NCBI GenBank assembly: GCA_019424645.1 | Contig: JAHYZB010000062.1 | Coordinates: 1,620-11,044 of the forward strand | Reading direction: 5' to 3' | DNA from: Oxalobacter formigenes | GTDB taxonomy: Bacteria > Pseudomonadota > Gammaproteobacteria > Burkholderiales > Burkholderiaceae_D | DNA length: 9,425 bases | Shown here: piece by piece, positions 1 to 5,512 of the stretch | Numbering within the stretch: position 1 is the first letter of the stretch | Layout: each line of letters starts with the position of its first letter | Translations under genes and position numbers: made by a program | The notes under the pieces: generated by a model | Told to the model about the DNA's origin: nothing | The model's input: the letters and a program-made list of their open reading frames with translations, nothing else | The model's database searches: none

Positions 1-2
1 GC

Positions 3-131
3 CTGATAAAGACAGCAGGAAAGGGAGGCGTCTTCATCGAACAACTGGGCGATGCCCTGAAGAAGCGGTTCAATTCGATGGTGGATGGGTGGATGTTGAG
101 TAAGGACAAAAACCAGGGCGAGGAAAAATGA
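3..131 (+). CDS. C-terminal end of an unidentified protein (5' truncated by the window), copy 1
   Basis: The frame is open from the first base of the window to a TGA at 129-131 and gives 42 residues starting LIKTAGKGGVFIEQLGDALK. The same peptide occurs in the fragment at 1258-1674, and the two nucleotide sequences align at an offset of 1537 bases with only a few changes up to the residues NSMVDG. After that the two C-termini diverge (WMLSKDKNQGEEK here, FYFNKDKRKVDENPK in copy 2). Because copy 2 is a 3' fragment, this one is probably the end of the full-length parent gene lying upstream of the window. No known domain is recognisable in so short a piece. It is followed after 82 bases by a secreted Sel1-repeat gene, so an effector followed by its immunity gene is a possible reading, but only by inference. 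That the frame is coding is fairly sure; the function is unknown. Confidence 0.6.
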   Translation: MIKTAGKGGVFIEQLGDALKKRFNSMVDGWMLSKDKNQGEEK

Positions 132-213
132 AAATAAAACTACCAGAATCGATTGCAACCGACAGGAAATCAAACTACATTTTCAAAATAAACGGATAAA
201 ACAGAATACAGAT

Positions 214-1203
214 ATGAAAATAAAAAAACTTGTTTTGATCATCCTGATGGCTTTGTCTTTTATACCTATAACAACAGCTTTTGCAGAATCTTATAAAACA
301 GGAAAACGCTTGTATGAACAAAATAAATATTCACAATCCTATTCGTATTTGAAAAGATCATTATCCACCAGACATCCGGATTCATACGGCATGTTGGGAT
401 ATTTGTATCGGAATGGGTATGGCGTCGAGCAGGATTACCAGAAAGCATTCATGCTCTACCTTGAAGGAGCCAAGCTGGGAGATGCTAACAGCCAATACGG
501 ATTAGGGTATATGTATAAAAATGGCTTGTTCATCAGACAGGATTATGACAAAGCAAAAACATGGTATGAGTATTCTGCTTTGCAAGGATATTTGCCTGCC
601 ATGAATAACCTCGCTTTGCTTTATAAAAATGAAGATGCTGACTTCAGGGATGAAAAAAAAGCTTTCGACTGGATGAAGAAAGCCGTTCAGAAAAATGACC
701 CGACTATGCAATTCAATATGGGGAATTTTTATGCAGACGGTACAGGTACGGGAAAAAATTATACTGAAGCCAGAAAATGGTATGAAAAAGCGATAGCACA
801 GGGACATAAGGAAGCCAAAAACACTCTCGGAATATTGTACCTTGAAGGAAAAGGTGGCCCGAAAGACCAGCAAAAGGGAGTTGTCCTGATAAAAGAAGCA
901 GCAGAAGCTGGCTCGAAGCATGCGCAATACACACTGGCAAATCTCTATGCAGACGGTGAAGGCGTTCCGCAAAGCGATGAACAGGCACTCTACTGGTTCC
1001 ACAAGGCCGCCGAAAACGCTAGCGCGCTGGCAATGGACAGACTCGCCAAGGCTTACCTGAACGGGAATTACGGACTGGAAAAAAGCCCGGTGAAATGGGA
1101 CTACTGGCAAAAACGGGCCAAAGAGACCAGAGCCAGAACGCACGAAGTCGATCCGTCAGGCTGGACAATATTTGACTGGATCAAATACAAATTGACAAAT
1201 TAG
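214..1203 (+). CDS. Secreted Sel1-repeat (TPR-like) protein, copy A
   Basis: The protein has 329 residues. Residues 1-24 are a Sec signal peptide: a lysine-rich start (MKIKK), a hydrophobic core and a cleavage site after AFA at 22-24, so the mature protein is periplasmic or exported. From about residue 56 to 300 there are some seven Sel1-type repeats of about 36 residues, with the family pattern of LG-x-x-Y, a glycine-rich turn such as GYGVEQDY or GEGVPQSD, and KA-x-x-WY. Sel1 repeats form helical solenoids that bind other proteins; no catalytic residues are expected or seen. No good ribosome binding site is visible before the ATG, but the signal peptide starts exactly there. The gene follows the tail of an unidentified gene by 82 bases and ends before an intrinsic terminator. 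Its paralogue is at 1744-2739. The context suggests an immunity or accessory protein for an effector; that is inference. Confidence 0.9.
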   Translation: MKIKKLVLIILMALSFIPITTAFAESYKTGKRLYEQNKYSQSYSYLKRSLSTRHPDSYGMLGYLYRNGYGVEQDYQKAFMLYLEGAKLGDANSQYGLGYMYKNGLFIRQDYDKAKTWYEYSALQGYLPAMNNLALLYKNEDADFRDEKKAFDWMKKAVQKNDPTMQFNMGNFYADGTGTGKNYTEARKWYEKAIAQGHKEAKNTLGILYLEGKGGPKDQQKGVVLIKEAAEAGSKHAQYTLANLYADGEGVPQSDEQALYWFHKAAENASALAMDRLAKAYLNGNYGLEKSPVKWDYWQKRAKETRARTHEVDPSGWTIFDWIKYKLTN

Positions 1204-1225
1204 GCACAAAGAAAATATTCAATCG

Positions 1226-1254
1226 AAACCGGCATAAGACATGCCGGTTTTTTT
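1226..1254 (+). terminator. Intrinsic terminator after Sel1 copy A
   Basis: The arms AAACCGGCAT (1226-1235) and ATGCCGGTTT (1241-1250) pair perfectly around a five-base loop and run into a T-tract ending at 1254. It lies 23 bases after the Sel1 stop codon. The same stem is used after Sel1 copy B. Confidence 0.88.
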
Positions 1255-1257
1255 AAT

Positions 1258-1674
1258 TCTGAAACAGTCGAAAACCTCACCCGATTCGGGTACGAACTGC
1301 TGGGAGAAAAAGGGCCGTACGCAGCCCTATCCATACCGTGAGCGTCACTCATGGCCGGAGCGGCCATGACAGGAGCAGGCATGACAGCGTTCAAAATGGT
1401 CAAAGACTTCAGCGTCAACCTTGCCGAAGCCAACGCCAGCATCGTCAGGGAAAAAGGAACCCATGACTGGGAGCTGGCCTTCAAAATAGCGAGCATCAAA
1501 GCCGTGGGAGGAAAAGCGATAGATGGCCAGATGAAAAGCCTGATAAAGACAGCAGGAAAGGGAGGCGTCTTCATCGAACAACTGGGCGATGCACTGAAAA
1601 AGCGGTTCAATTCGATGGTGGATGGTTTTTATTTTAATAAGGATAAGAGAAAAGTTGACGAAAATCCAAAATAA
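1258..1674 (+). pseudogene. Duplicated 3' fragment of the upstream gene, with an in-frame stop
   Basis: From 1258 the frame reads SETVENLTRFGYELLGEK and on to SIP, hits TGA at 1339-1341, then continues in the same frame as ASLMAGAAMTGAGMTAFK to the stop at 1672-1674. The part after the TGA contains an ATG at 1351 and could be read as a 107-residue protein, but no ribosome binding site precedes that ATG. The last third matches the gene end at 3-131 almost base for base until NSMVDG. The simplest reading is a displaced C-terminal piece of a larger protein, copied with the Sel1 gene and since damaged. The residues around 1351-1400 are rich in Ala, Gly and Met and could form a short hydrophobic segment; the rest looks helical and basic. 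I recognise no family. A translated remnant starting at 1351 cannot be excluded. Confidence 0.6.
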
Positions 1675-1743
1675 AACTGTCAAAATTCGTTGCTGTTAAT
1701 TGGAAAGCGATTTACATTTTCAAAATAGACGAAAAATAAAAAT

Positions 1744-2739
1744 ATGGAAATGAAAATAAAAAACCTTGGTTTGATAATTTTAATGGTCTTGTCCTTTATG
1801 CATTCGATACCGGCAATTGCCGGATCTTATGAAAAAGGAAAGCAATTATATGAACAGAATAAATATTCAGAGTCTTATCCATATTTGAAAAAATCGCTAT
1901 CTGATAAACATCCGGATTCTTATGGGATGTTGGGATATTTGTATCGCGAAGGGTTAGGAGTCAAACAGGATTACCAGAAAGCATTCCTTACCTATCTGGA
2001 AGGAGCCAGACTGGGTGATGCCAAAAGCCAGTTTGGTTTGGGATATATGTATAAAAATGGACTATTCGTCAAACAGGATTATGACAAGGCAAAAACCTGG
2101 TATGAACATTCAGCCAATATGGGATATTTCTCTGCGATGAATAATCTTGGACTGCTTTATAAAAATCAGGATACTGGTTTTAAAAATGAAAAAAAAGCTT
2201 TTGAGTGGATGAGGAAAGCCGCACTTAAAAATGATCCCTCGGCTCAATACAATATTGGAAACTTTTATGAAGATGGTACAGGTACGAAAAAGGATTATGC
2301 AGAAGCCAGAAAATGGTATGAAAAAGCGATAGCGCAGGGAAAAATTGAAGCCAAAAATAATCTCGGAATATTGTACCTTGAAGGAAAAGGTGGCCCGAAA
2401 GACCAGCAAAAAGGAGTTGTCCTGATAAAAGAAGCAGCAGAAGCTGGCTCGAAGCATGCGCAATACACGCTGGCGAACCTCTATGCCGACGGCGAAGGCG
2501 TCCCGCAAAGCGATGAACAGGCACTCTACTGGTTTCACAAAGCCGCTGAAAAAGATAGCGCGTTGGCAATGGACAGGCTTGCCAACGCCTACCTGAATGG
2601 AAATTACGGGCTGGAAAAAAGTCCAACCAAATGGGACTACTGGCAAAAGAGAGCCAAAGAGACCAGAGCCAGAACGCACGAAGTCGATCCGTCAGGCTGG
2701 AGTATCTTCGACTGGATCAAGTACAAGTTAAGCAATTGA
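1744..2739 (+). CDS. Secreted Sel1-repeat (TPR-like) protein, copy B
   Basis: This is the paralogue of the Sel1 gene at 214-1203. The first ATG (1744) gives 331 residues. The ATG at 1750 gives 329, the same length as copy A, and aligns MKIKN with copy A's MKIKK, so 1750 is the likelier start; neither has a clear ribosome binding site. A signal peptide ends after AIA (residues 24-26 in the long numbering). About seven Sel1 repeats follow, with the same boundaries as copy A. By eye, the mature N-terminal part differs from copy A at about 45 of 180 positions, while the last 125 residues (from LGILYLEG on) differ at only 6. The gene follows the displaced gene tail by 69 bases and is followed by a terminator. 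An exported protein-binding solenoid is well supported; a role as a second immunity or adaptor protein is inference. Confidence 0.9.
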   Translation: MEMKIKNLGLIILMVLSFMHSIPAIAGSYEKGKQLYEQNKYSESYPYLKKSLSDKHPDSYGMLGYLYREGLGVKQDYQKAFLTYLEGARLGDAKSQFGLGYMYKNGLFVKQDYDKAKTWYEHSANMGYFSAMNNLGLLYKNQDTGFKNEKKAFEWMRKAALKNDPSAQYNIGNFYEDGTGTKKDYAEARKWYEKAIAQGKIEAKNNLGILYLEGKGGPKDQQKGVVLIKEAAEAGSKHAQYTLANLYADGEGVPQSDEQALYWFHKAAEKDSALAMDRLANAYLNGNYGLEKSPTKWDYWQKRAKETRARTHEVDPSGWSIFDWIKYKLSN

Positions 2740-2760
2740 ATTTCTGTCAATGGAAAAATA

Positions 2761-2794
2761 AAAAAACCGGCATGGTATTAATGCCGGTTTTTTT
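2761..2794 (+). terminator. Terminator after Sel1 copy B, likely bidirectional
   Basis: The arms AAACCGGCAT (2764-2773) and ATGCCGGTTT (2781-2790) surround a seven-base loop. The stem can be extended by A-T pairs on both sides, with T-rich sequence after it on the plus strand and an A-rich stretch (from about 2755) before it. It can therefore act on the minus strand too, for the convergent GNAT gene ending at 2903. The stem core is identical to the terminator at 1226-1254. Confidence 0.87.
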
Positions 2795-2902
2795 ATTTGA
2801 TTCAATAGTGATTCGTAAAAAATCGCGCTGCAAACAATTGAATCAATCAACAGTAAAAATCCGGATCGTCATTATAAGAAACATTCTTCATAAATGATGA
2901 TT

Positions 2903-3394
2903 TCATAAAACGTGATAATGCGGAATGATGTCCTGATAATGTCCGTCTTTCATCAGGAAACCGCCGGGAATAATACCCAGTTGTGTAAAGCCCAGTTTTT
3001 TATACAGGCGCAGGGCAGGTTCATTGGTGCTGACCACGGCATTGAATTGCAAAATATGGAAACCGAGTTTTTTTCCCTGATCCATGCTGTCTTTCACCAG
3101 AATTTCACCGATACGCTTGCCGCGCTCGCTGCCTTTTACGGCATAACTGGTATTGCAGATATGCCCACAGCGGCCGACGTTATTGGGATGCAGGATATAC
3201 AGACCGACCATTTTGCCCGTGCCTTCCTCGATTGCCACGCCCGTATGGGATTGGGAGAGAAAAAAATCCAGTCCGGTTTGCCTGTCCAGCAGATCCGTTT
3301 GGGGGAAGGCGATACCGTCTTCAACAATTTCATTCCAGATGTCGATAGCGCTTTCAATATCGTCAGGAGTGAACTTTCTTGCAATGATTCCCAT
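2903..3394 (-). CDS. GNAT-family N-acetyltransferase
   Basis: The protein has 163 residues, the usual length of a single-domain GNAT enzyme, which transfers the acetyl group of acetyl-CoA to an amine. The start is the ATG complementary to 3392-3394, with an AAAGG ribosome binding site about ten bases upstream. The N-terminus IIARKFTPDDIESAIDIWNE is the usual first strand and helix. Residues 91-96 (RGKRIG) match the acetyl-CoA pyrophosphate loop (Q/R-x-x-G-x-G/A, here with a final G). Residues 118-136 (N at 118 and 124, Y131, ending KKLGF) are the family's motif B, with the tyrosine often acting as general acid. The overall pattern resembles the phosphinothricin/amino-acid acetyltransferase type, but the substrate cannot be told from sequence alone. 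The gene stands alone, convergent with Sel1 copy B and some 300 bases downstream of mntP on the same strand. Confidence 0.9.
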   Translation of the reverse strand: MGIIARKFTPDDIESAIDIWNEIVEDGIAFPQTDLLDRQTGLDFFLSQSHTGVAIEEGTGKMVGLYILHPNNVGRCGHICNTSYAVKGSERGKRIGEILVKDSMDQGKKLGFHILQFNAVVSTNEPALRLYKKLGFTQLGIIPGGFLMKDGHYQDIIPHYHVL

Positions 3395-3699
3395 TTTGGT
3401 GTGCCTTTAATACTTTCCGTTTATTTTTTTGAAAACCTTTTTTTAAAAGGAGGGTTTGAATATTGCCGGTTGAAAACGATTATTATAATCCAATCTGAAA
3501 ATGGAAAAAACAGGCAGATTCACCAGAATATATTGAGCTTATTCGTTCAGGAAAGAATCCGGATTTTTCAAAACCGGCAATATCAGAAATTTTTATAGTG
3601 CACATAACAGATTTTAAAATCGTATTTTCCTGAATCAGGCAAACGGTTCAAACCATTCCCATGCAATAGTTCACGGTAACGTGCATCTGCACCGAAGCT
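3395..3699. other. Gene-free spacer with a long-range inverted repeat
   Basis: This AT-rich spacer separates the GNAT gene from mntP, both on the minus strand. It holds a perfect 12-base inverted repeat, ATATTGCCGGTT at 3460-3471 and its complement at 3572-3583, with 100 bases between the arms. The matching can be extended inward as GAAAA if a two-base bulge is allowed. A TATAAT on the minus strand (3482-3487) lies between the arms, about 90 bases before the GNAT start. No clear intrinsic terminator for mntP is visible, and no plausible small gene. Confidence 0.5.
3482..3487 (-). promoter_or_regulatory. Candidate -10 box for the GNAT gene
   Basis: A perfect TATAAT on the minus strand lies about 90 bases upstream of the GNAT start. 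There is only a T-rich sequence at the -35 position, so this is a weak assignment in an AT-rich region. Confidence 0.3.
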
Positions 3700-4275
3700 T
3701 CATAAGCCAAGGGAAGAACCGATATGTTCACACAGGATACTGGCACCCACGACAATCAGGACAATTCCACCGAGCGTTTCAGCGCGTTTTCCGACCATTT
3801 TGCCCAGAATCCGTCCCATCATGATCCCGACAGTGACCATCGTCCAGGTACACAAACCGATCACGATGGCGACCAGAATGATATTCACATCGATTAAGGC
3901 CAGCCCGACGCCGACAGCCAGTGCGTCTATACTGGTCGCCAGACCGGTCAGGGCAATCGAACAAATCCCGTTTTTCCGCAAGCTTTCCTTTTCTTCCGGC
4001 TCATCTTTCAGGGAACCGTAAATCATGTGGCATCCCAGACCCGCCAGCAAAACAAAGGCTACCCAATGGTCGATACTGTCTATATAACGTGAGGCGGCTG
4101 ATCCCAGAAACCAGCCGATGATGGGCGTCAACATTTCCACAAAGCCGAAAATGAACCCTATACGGAGTGCCTCGCTGAAACGGGGTTTGAGCATGCCGGC
4201 GCCTTTGCCGAGGGCGGCTGCGAATGCGTCGGTGGACATGGCCATGCCGAGCATGAAAATGGAAATCGGATTCAT
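3700..4275 (-). CDS. mntP: Manganese exporter MntP
   Basis: The 191-residue protein is an inner-membrane Mn(II) efflux pump of the MntP (formerly YebN, DUF204) family, which removes excess manganese. It matches the family along its whole length. Residues 10-25 (GMAMSTDAFAAALGKG) are the first membrane segment with Asp16. Residues 33-54 include FSEALR, GFVEMLTPIIGW and Glu47. Residues 70-87 begin HWVAFVLL. Residues 111-122 (GLATSIDALAVG) carry the second key Asp (117). The last segment includes AETLGGIVLI. About six membrane helices are expected, with a charged loop at 90-101 (KDEPEEKESLRK). I chose the ATG at 4273-4275 because the product then has the usual length; starting at 4335 adds 20 residues translated from riboswitch leader sequence. 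No strong ribosome binding site precedes the ATG. The upstream yybP-ykoY element confirms the assignment and points to induction by manganese. Confidence 0.95.
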   Translation of the reverse strand: MNPISIFMLGMAMSTDAFAAALGKGAGMLKPRFSEALRIGFIFGFVEMLTPIIGWFLGSAASRYIDSIDHWVAFVLLAGLGCHMIYGSLKDEPEEKESLRKNGICSIALTGLATSIDALAVGVGLALIDVNIILVAIVIGLCTWTMVTVGIMMGRILGKMVGKRAETLGGIVLIVVGASILCEHIGSSLGL

Positions 4276-4286
4276 TGTGATACAGC

Positions 4287-4325
4287 GGCCGGGACGCAAC
4301 AGACAAGCAATCCATGCGCCCGACC
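4287..4325 (-). promoter_or_regulatory. mntP: Hairpin between the riboswitch and the mntP start (possible expression platform)
   Basis: On the minus strand GGTCGGGCGC (4316-4325) can pair with GCGTCCCGGCC (4287-4297) with one bulge and a G-U pair, around an 18-base loop. The base of the stem is 11 bases from the mntP ATG, and no T-tract follows. If used, it would more likely control ribosome access than transcription termination. The structure is seen; its role is inferred. Confidence 0.45.
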
Positions 4326-4341
4326 GGGAAAACATGAACCG

Positions 4342-4447
4342 CTCGCTGGTCTCGCCAAACCGGATGGTCGCTTATACCACAGCTTGAACGGCTGATTATG
4401 TTGACATAAGCGCTTCGCACAAACGAAGCAGGCTACTCCCCAAGGAG
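4342..4447 (-). ncRNA. yybP-ykoY manganese riboswitch upstream of mntP
   Basis: On the minus strand the leader shows the conserved blocks of the yybP-ykoY class in order: GGGGAGTAGC near 4432-4441, a GTCAACATAATC block near 4393-4404, and GGCGAGACC near 4348-4356. The closing stem P1 forms between CTCCTTGG (4440-4447) and CCAGCGAG (4342-4349) with one mismatch. The class binds Mn(II) and commonly turns on mntP-type exporters, which is the gene found 66 bases downstream. The aptamer ends are set by the P1 pairing and are good to a few bases. Confidence 0.9.
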
Positions 4448-4680
4448 ACAGGGGAAATTTTATCAATCTGATAAAGCCCCGTCTATATGTTCTTGCTGTT
4501 TCTTCAGGGAAAAATGGCCGCGGAACCGTTTTCTGTCACCGGAAAAAATGTTACAGAACCATTATGGCGCTTCCTTGATAACGGGTGTATTTGATTCAGC
4601 AAGAGGGGAAAGGCGTACAGGATACTCCGTGTTTCAAAAGCGCCTGCCCGTCGGGTACACATTGCAGAGGCAAACGCAAG

Positions 4681-4754
4681 TGGAGCGGCAGACGGGAATC
4701 GAACCCGCGTCTTAAGCTTGGGAAGCTTCGGCTCTGCCATTGAGCTACCGCCGC
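4681..4754 (-). tRNA. tRNA-Gly (anticodon CCC)
   Basis: The minus strand folds as a 74-base tRNA with encoded CCA (4681-4683). The acceptor stem is GCGGCGG with CTGCCGC (one G-U pair). The D arm is GCTC/GAGC around AATGGCA. The anticodon loop is TTCCCAA with anticodon CCC. The T arm is GCGGG/CCCGT around TTCGATT. The discriminator base is U73, as in bacterial tRNA-Gly. Arrangement and loops match E. coli tRNA-Gly(CCC) as I recall it. It reads the GGG codon. Base pair 27-43 is G-A, a small irregularity at the top of the anticodon stem. It stands alone, not in a tRNA cluster, and no integrase gene lies beside it in the window. Only about 230 bases without any clear feature separate it from the mntP leader on the same strand. 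Confidence 0.96.
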
Positions 4755-4764
4755 ACAGCTTCCT

Positions 4765-4770
4765 ATTATA
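4765..4770 (-). promoter_or_regulatory. -10 box of the tRNA-Gly promoter
   Basis: A perfect TATAAT on the minus strand ends ten bases before the mature 5' end of the tRNA. Transcription would then start only a few bases upstream of it, giving a very short leader. The -35 region at optimal spacing is weak (TGAATT-like). Confidence 0.6.
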
Positions 4771-4989
4771 GACCTGTTTTCAAGACGAATTCAGTTCACC
4801 GGCAAATATTCTGTCGGGCTGAATGCTTGTAAGTCGATATGAGAAATGGCACTTTATTGGCTGATAAACAGGAATTGGCATTATTCACCAAAAGTTTCAT
4901 TTAAAAAACGCTATAAATTACCTGAAAGAAACTTTAATTTATCCATTCTGAAAAGTATGAAATCCGTTTTCATATTTTCTGCCTCGAAT

Positions 4990-5017
4990 TTATATTTTCA
5001 TTGCGCAATAAATATAA
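4990..5017. promoter_or_regulatory. AT-rich palindrome with ATTGCGCAAT core
   Basis: The arms TTATATTT (4990-4997) and AAATATAA (5010-5017) flank the perfect palindrome ATTGCGCAAT (5000-5009), with a two-base bulge TC at 4998-4999. With no loop it looks more like a dimer-binding operator than an RNA hairpin. No regulator is recognised. Confidence 0.4.
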
Positions 5018-5408
5018 TCAATTATGTCAAATAACAACATTTATTGATAAGAAAATTCCCCCTTGTTTTTGCATTAATTCCCTGAAAGCCAATAGGGAAA
5101 CCATTTTAATATATGCAAATTTTTTCCATTGAAAATCAGAAACTTATCACTTTCTCTTTTTTCTGTCCCGCTATTCAAAAGTCTGTTTTTTCATCCCTGA
5201 AAAATTTCTTTTTATCTTGCGCTTTATCAAAAAAATATCAGTCCGCTGCAACCTTTAACATTTAATGATAATATCTATGCGATTAATTAATAAGGAATTT
5301 TTCCAAAAAGAAACTTTTCGACTATTTGAATATATCAACAGATAAATTCAGTTGTTTCCGAAAAATTACCGGCAGTTAATATTTTAACGATTTTGCCCGT
5401 TTGAATTT

Positions 5409-5432
5409 CGGATTAATCCGCCGGAAGGCCTT
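5409..5432. promoter_or_regulatory. Palindrome pair about 90 bases before the autotransporter start
   Basis: CGGATTAATCCG (5409-5420) is a perfect 12-base palindrome, followed four bases later by AAGGCCTT (5425-5432), also perfect. The position 80-105 bases before the start codon suits an operator or a structure in the 5' leader. The binding protein is unknown. Confidence 0.4.
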
Positions 5433-5512
5433 TTAAACAATAGAGTCAGAAATGACCCGCTTTTTAAAAGACCTTCTTTTTATTTGTTTTATAAAAACAG
5501 GGGCAGAAGAAC

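Larger units (their letters stand above)
1..1257 (+). repeat. Tandem duplication, copy 1 (left end outside window)
   Basis: This segment holds the gene tail at 3-131, the Sel1 gene at 214-1203 and the terminator at 1226-1254. All three recur in the same order at 1258-2794. The offset is 1537 in the gene tail and 1536 from the Sel1 start codon (214 against 1750) to the stop codon (1201 against 2737). The constant offset shows a direct tandem duplication of about 1.5 kb rather than two independent insertions. Confidence 0.85.
1258..2794 (+). repeat. Tandem duplication, copy 2
   Basis: This is the second copy of the gene-tail, Sel1 and terminator unit. It starts within a few bases of the T-tract of the first terminator, where homology to an internal part of the parent gene begins abruptly, and it ends with its own terminator. 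I see no inverted repeats, target-site duplications or transposase at its ends. Unequal recombination or slippage is therefore more likely than transposition. Confidence 0.75.
4755..5512. other. Long AT-rich gene-free region upstream of the autotransporter
   Basis: About 760 bases without a convincing gene. GC is near 27% in places (e.g. 4921-4980), far below the autotransporter gene. The only ORF over 60 codons on the plus strand (4846-5034) has ordinary AT-rich random composition, no family resemblance and a poor ribosome binding site. The region holds a bulged palindrome at 4990-5017 and perfect palindromes at 5409-5420 and 5425-5432. It most likely contains the autotransporter promoter and control sites, perhaps with a long 5' leader. 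I could not fix a promoter. Confidence 0.6.

Noticed and set aside
502..1143. 213-codon minus-strand ORF within Sel1 copy A (and its counterpart at 2110-2679)
   Set aside because: Both copies reproduce the shadow because the sense strand is repeated. The translation is Cys/Phe-rich with no plausible protein pattern, while the sense strand has a signal peptide and Sel1 repeats.
2631..2897. 88-codon plus-strand ORF across the Sel1 copy B stop and terminator
   Set aside because: Out of frame with the real gene and reads through the terminator hairpin; no protein features.
2912..3598. 228-codon plus-strand ORF opposite the GNAT gene
   Set aside because: It is the antisense of a gene with clear GNAT motifs; its own translation has no recognisable domain and it runs on into the AT-rich spacer.
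4276..4335. 20-residue N-terminal extension of MntP from the upstream ATG
   Set aside because: The extension would be translated from the riboswitch leader and its expression hairpin, and MntP proteins normally begin about where ATG 4275 lies.
4504..4740. 78-codon minus-strand ORF
   Set aside because: It begins inside the tRNA-Gly gene, so it is not a credible protein gene.
4846..5034. 62-codon ORF in the AT-rich region
   Set aside because: No good ribosome binding site, no conserved pattern, and random-like composition; it also runs through the palindrome at 4990-5017.
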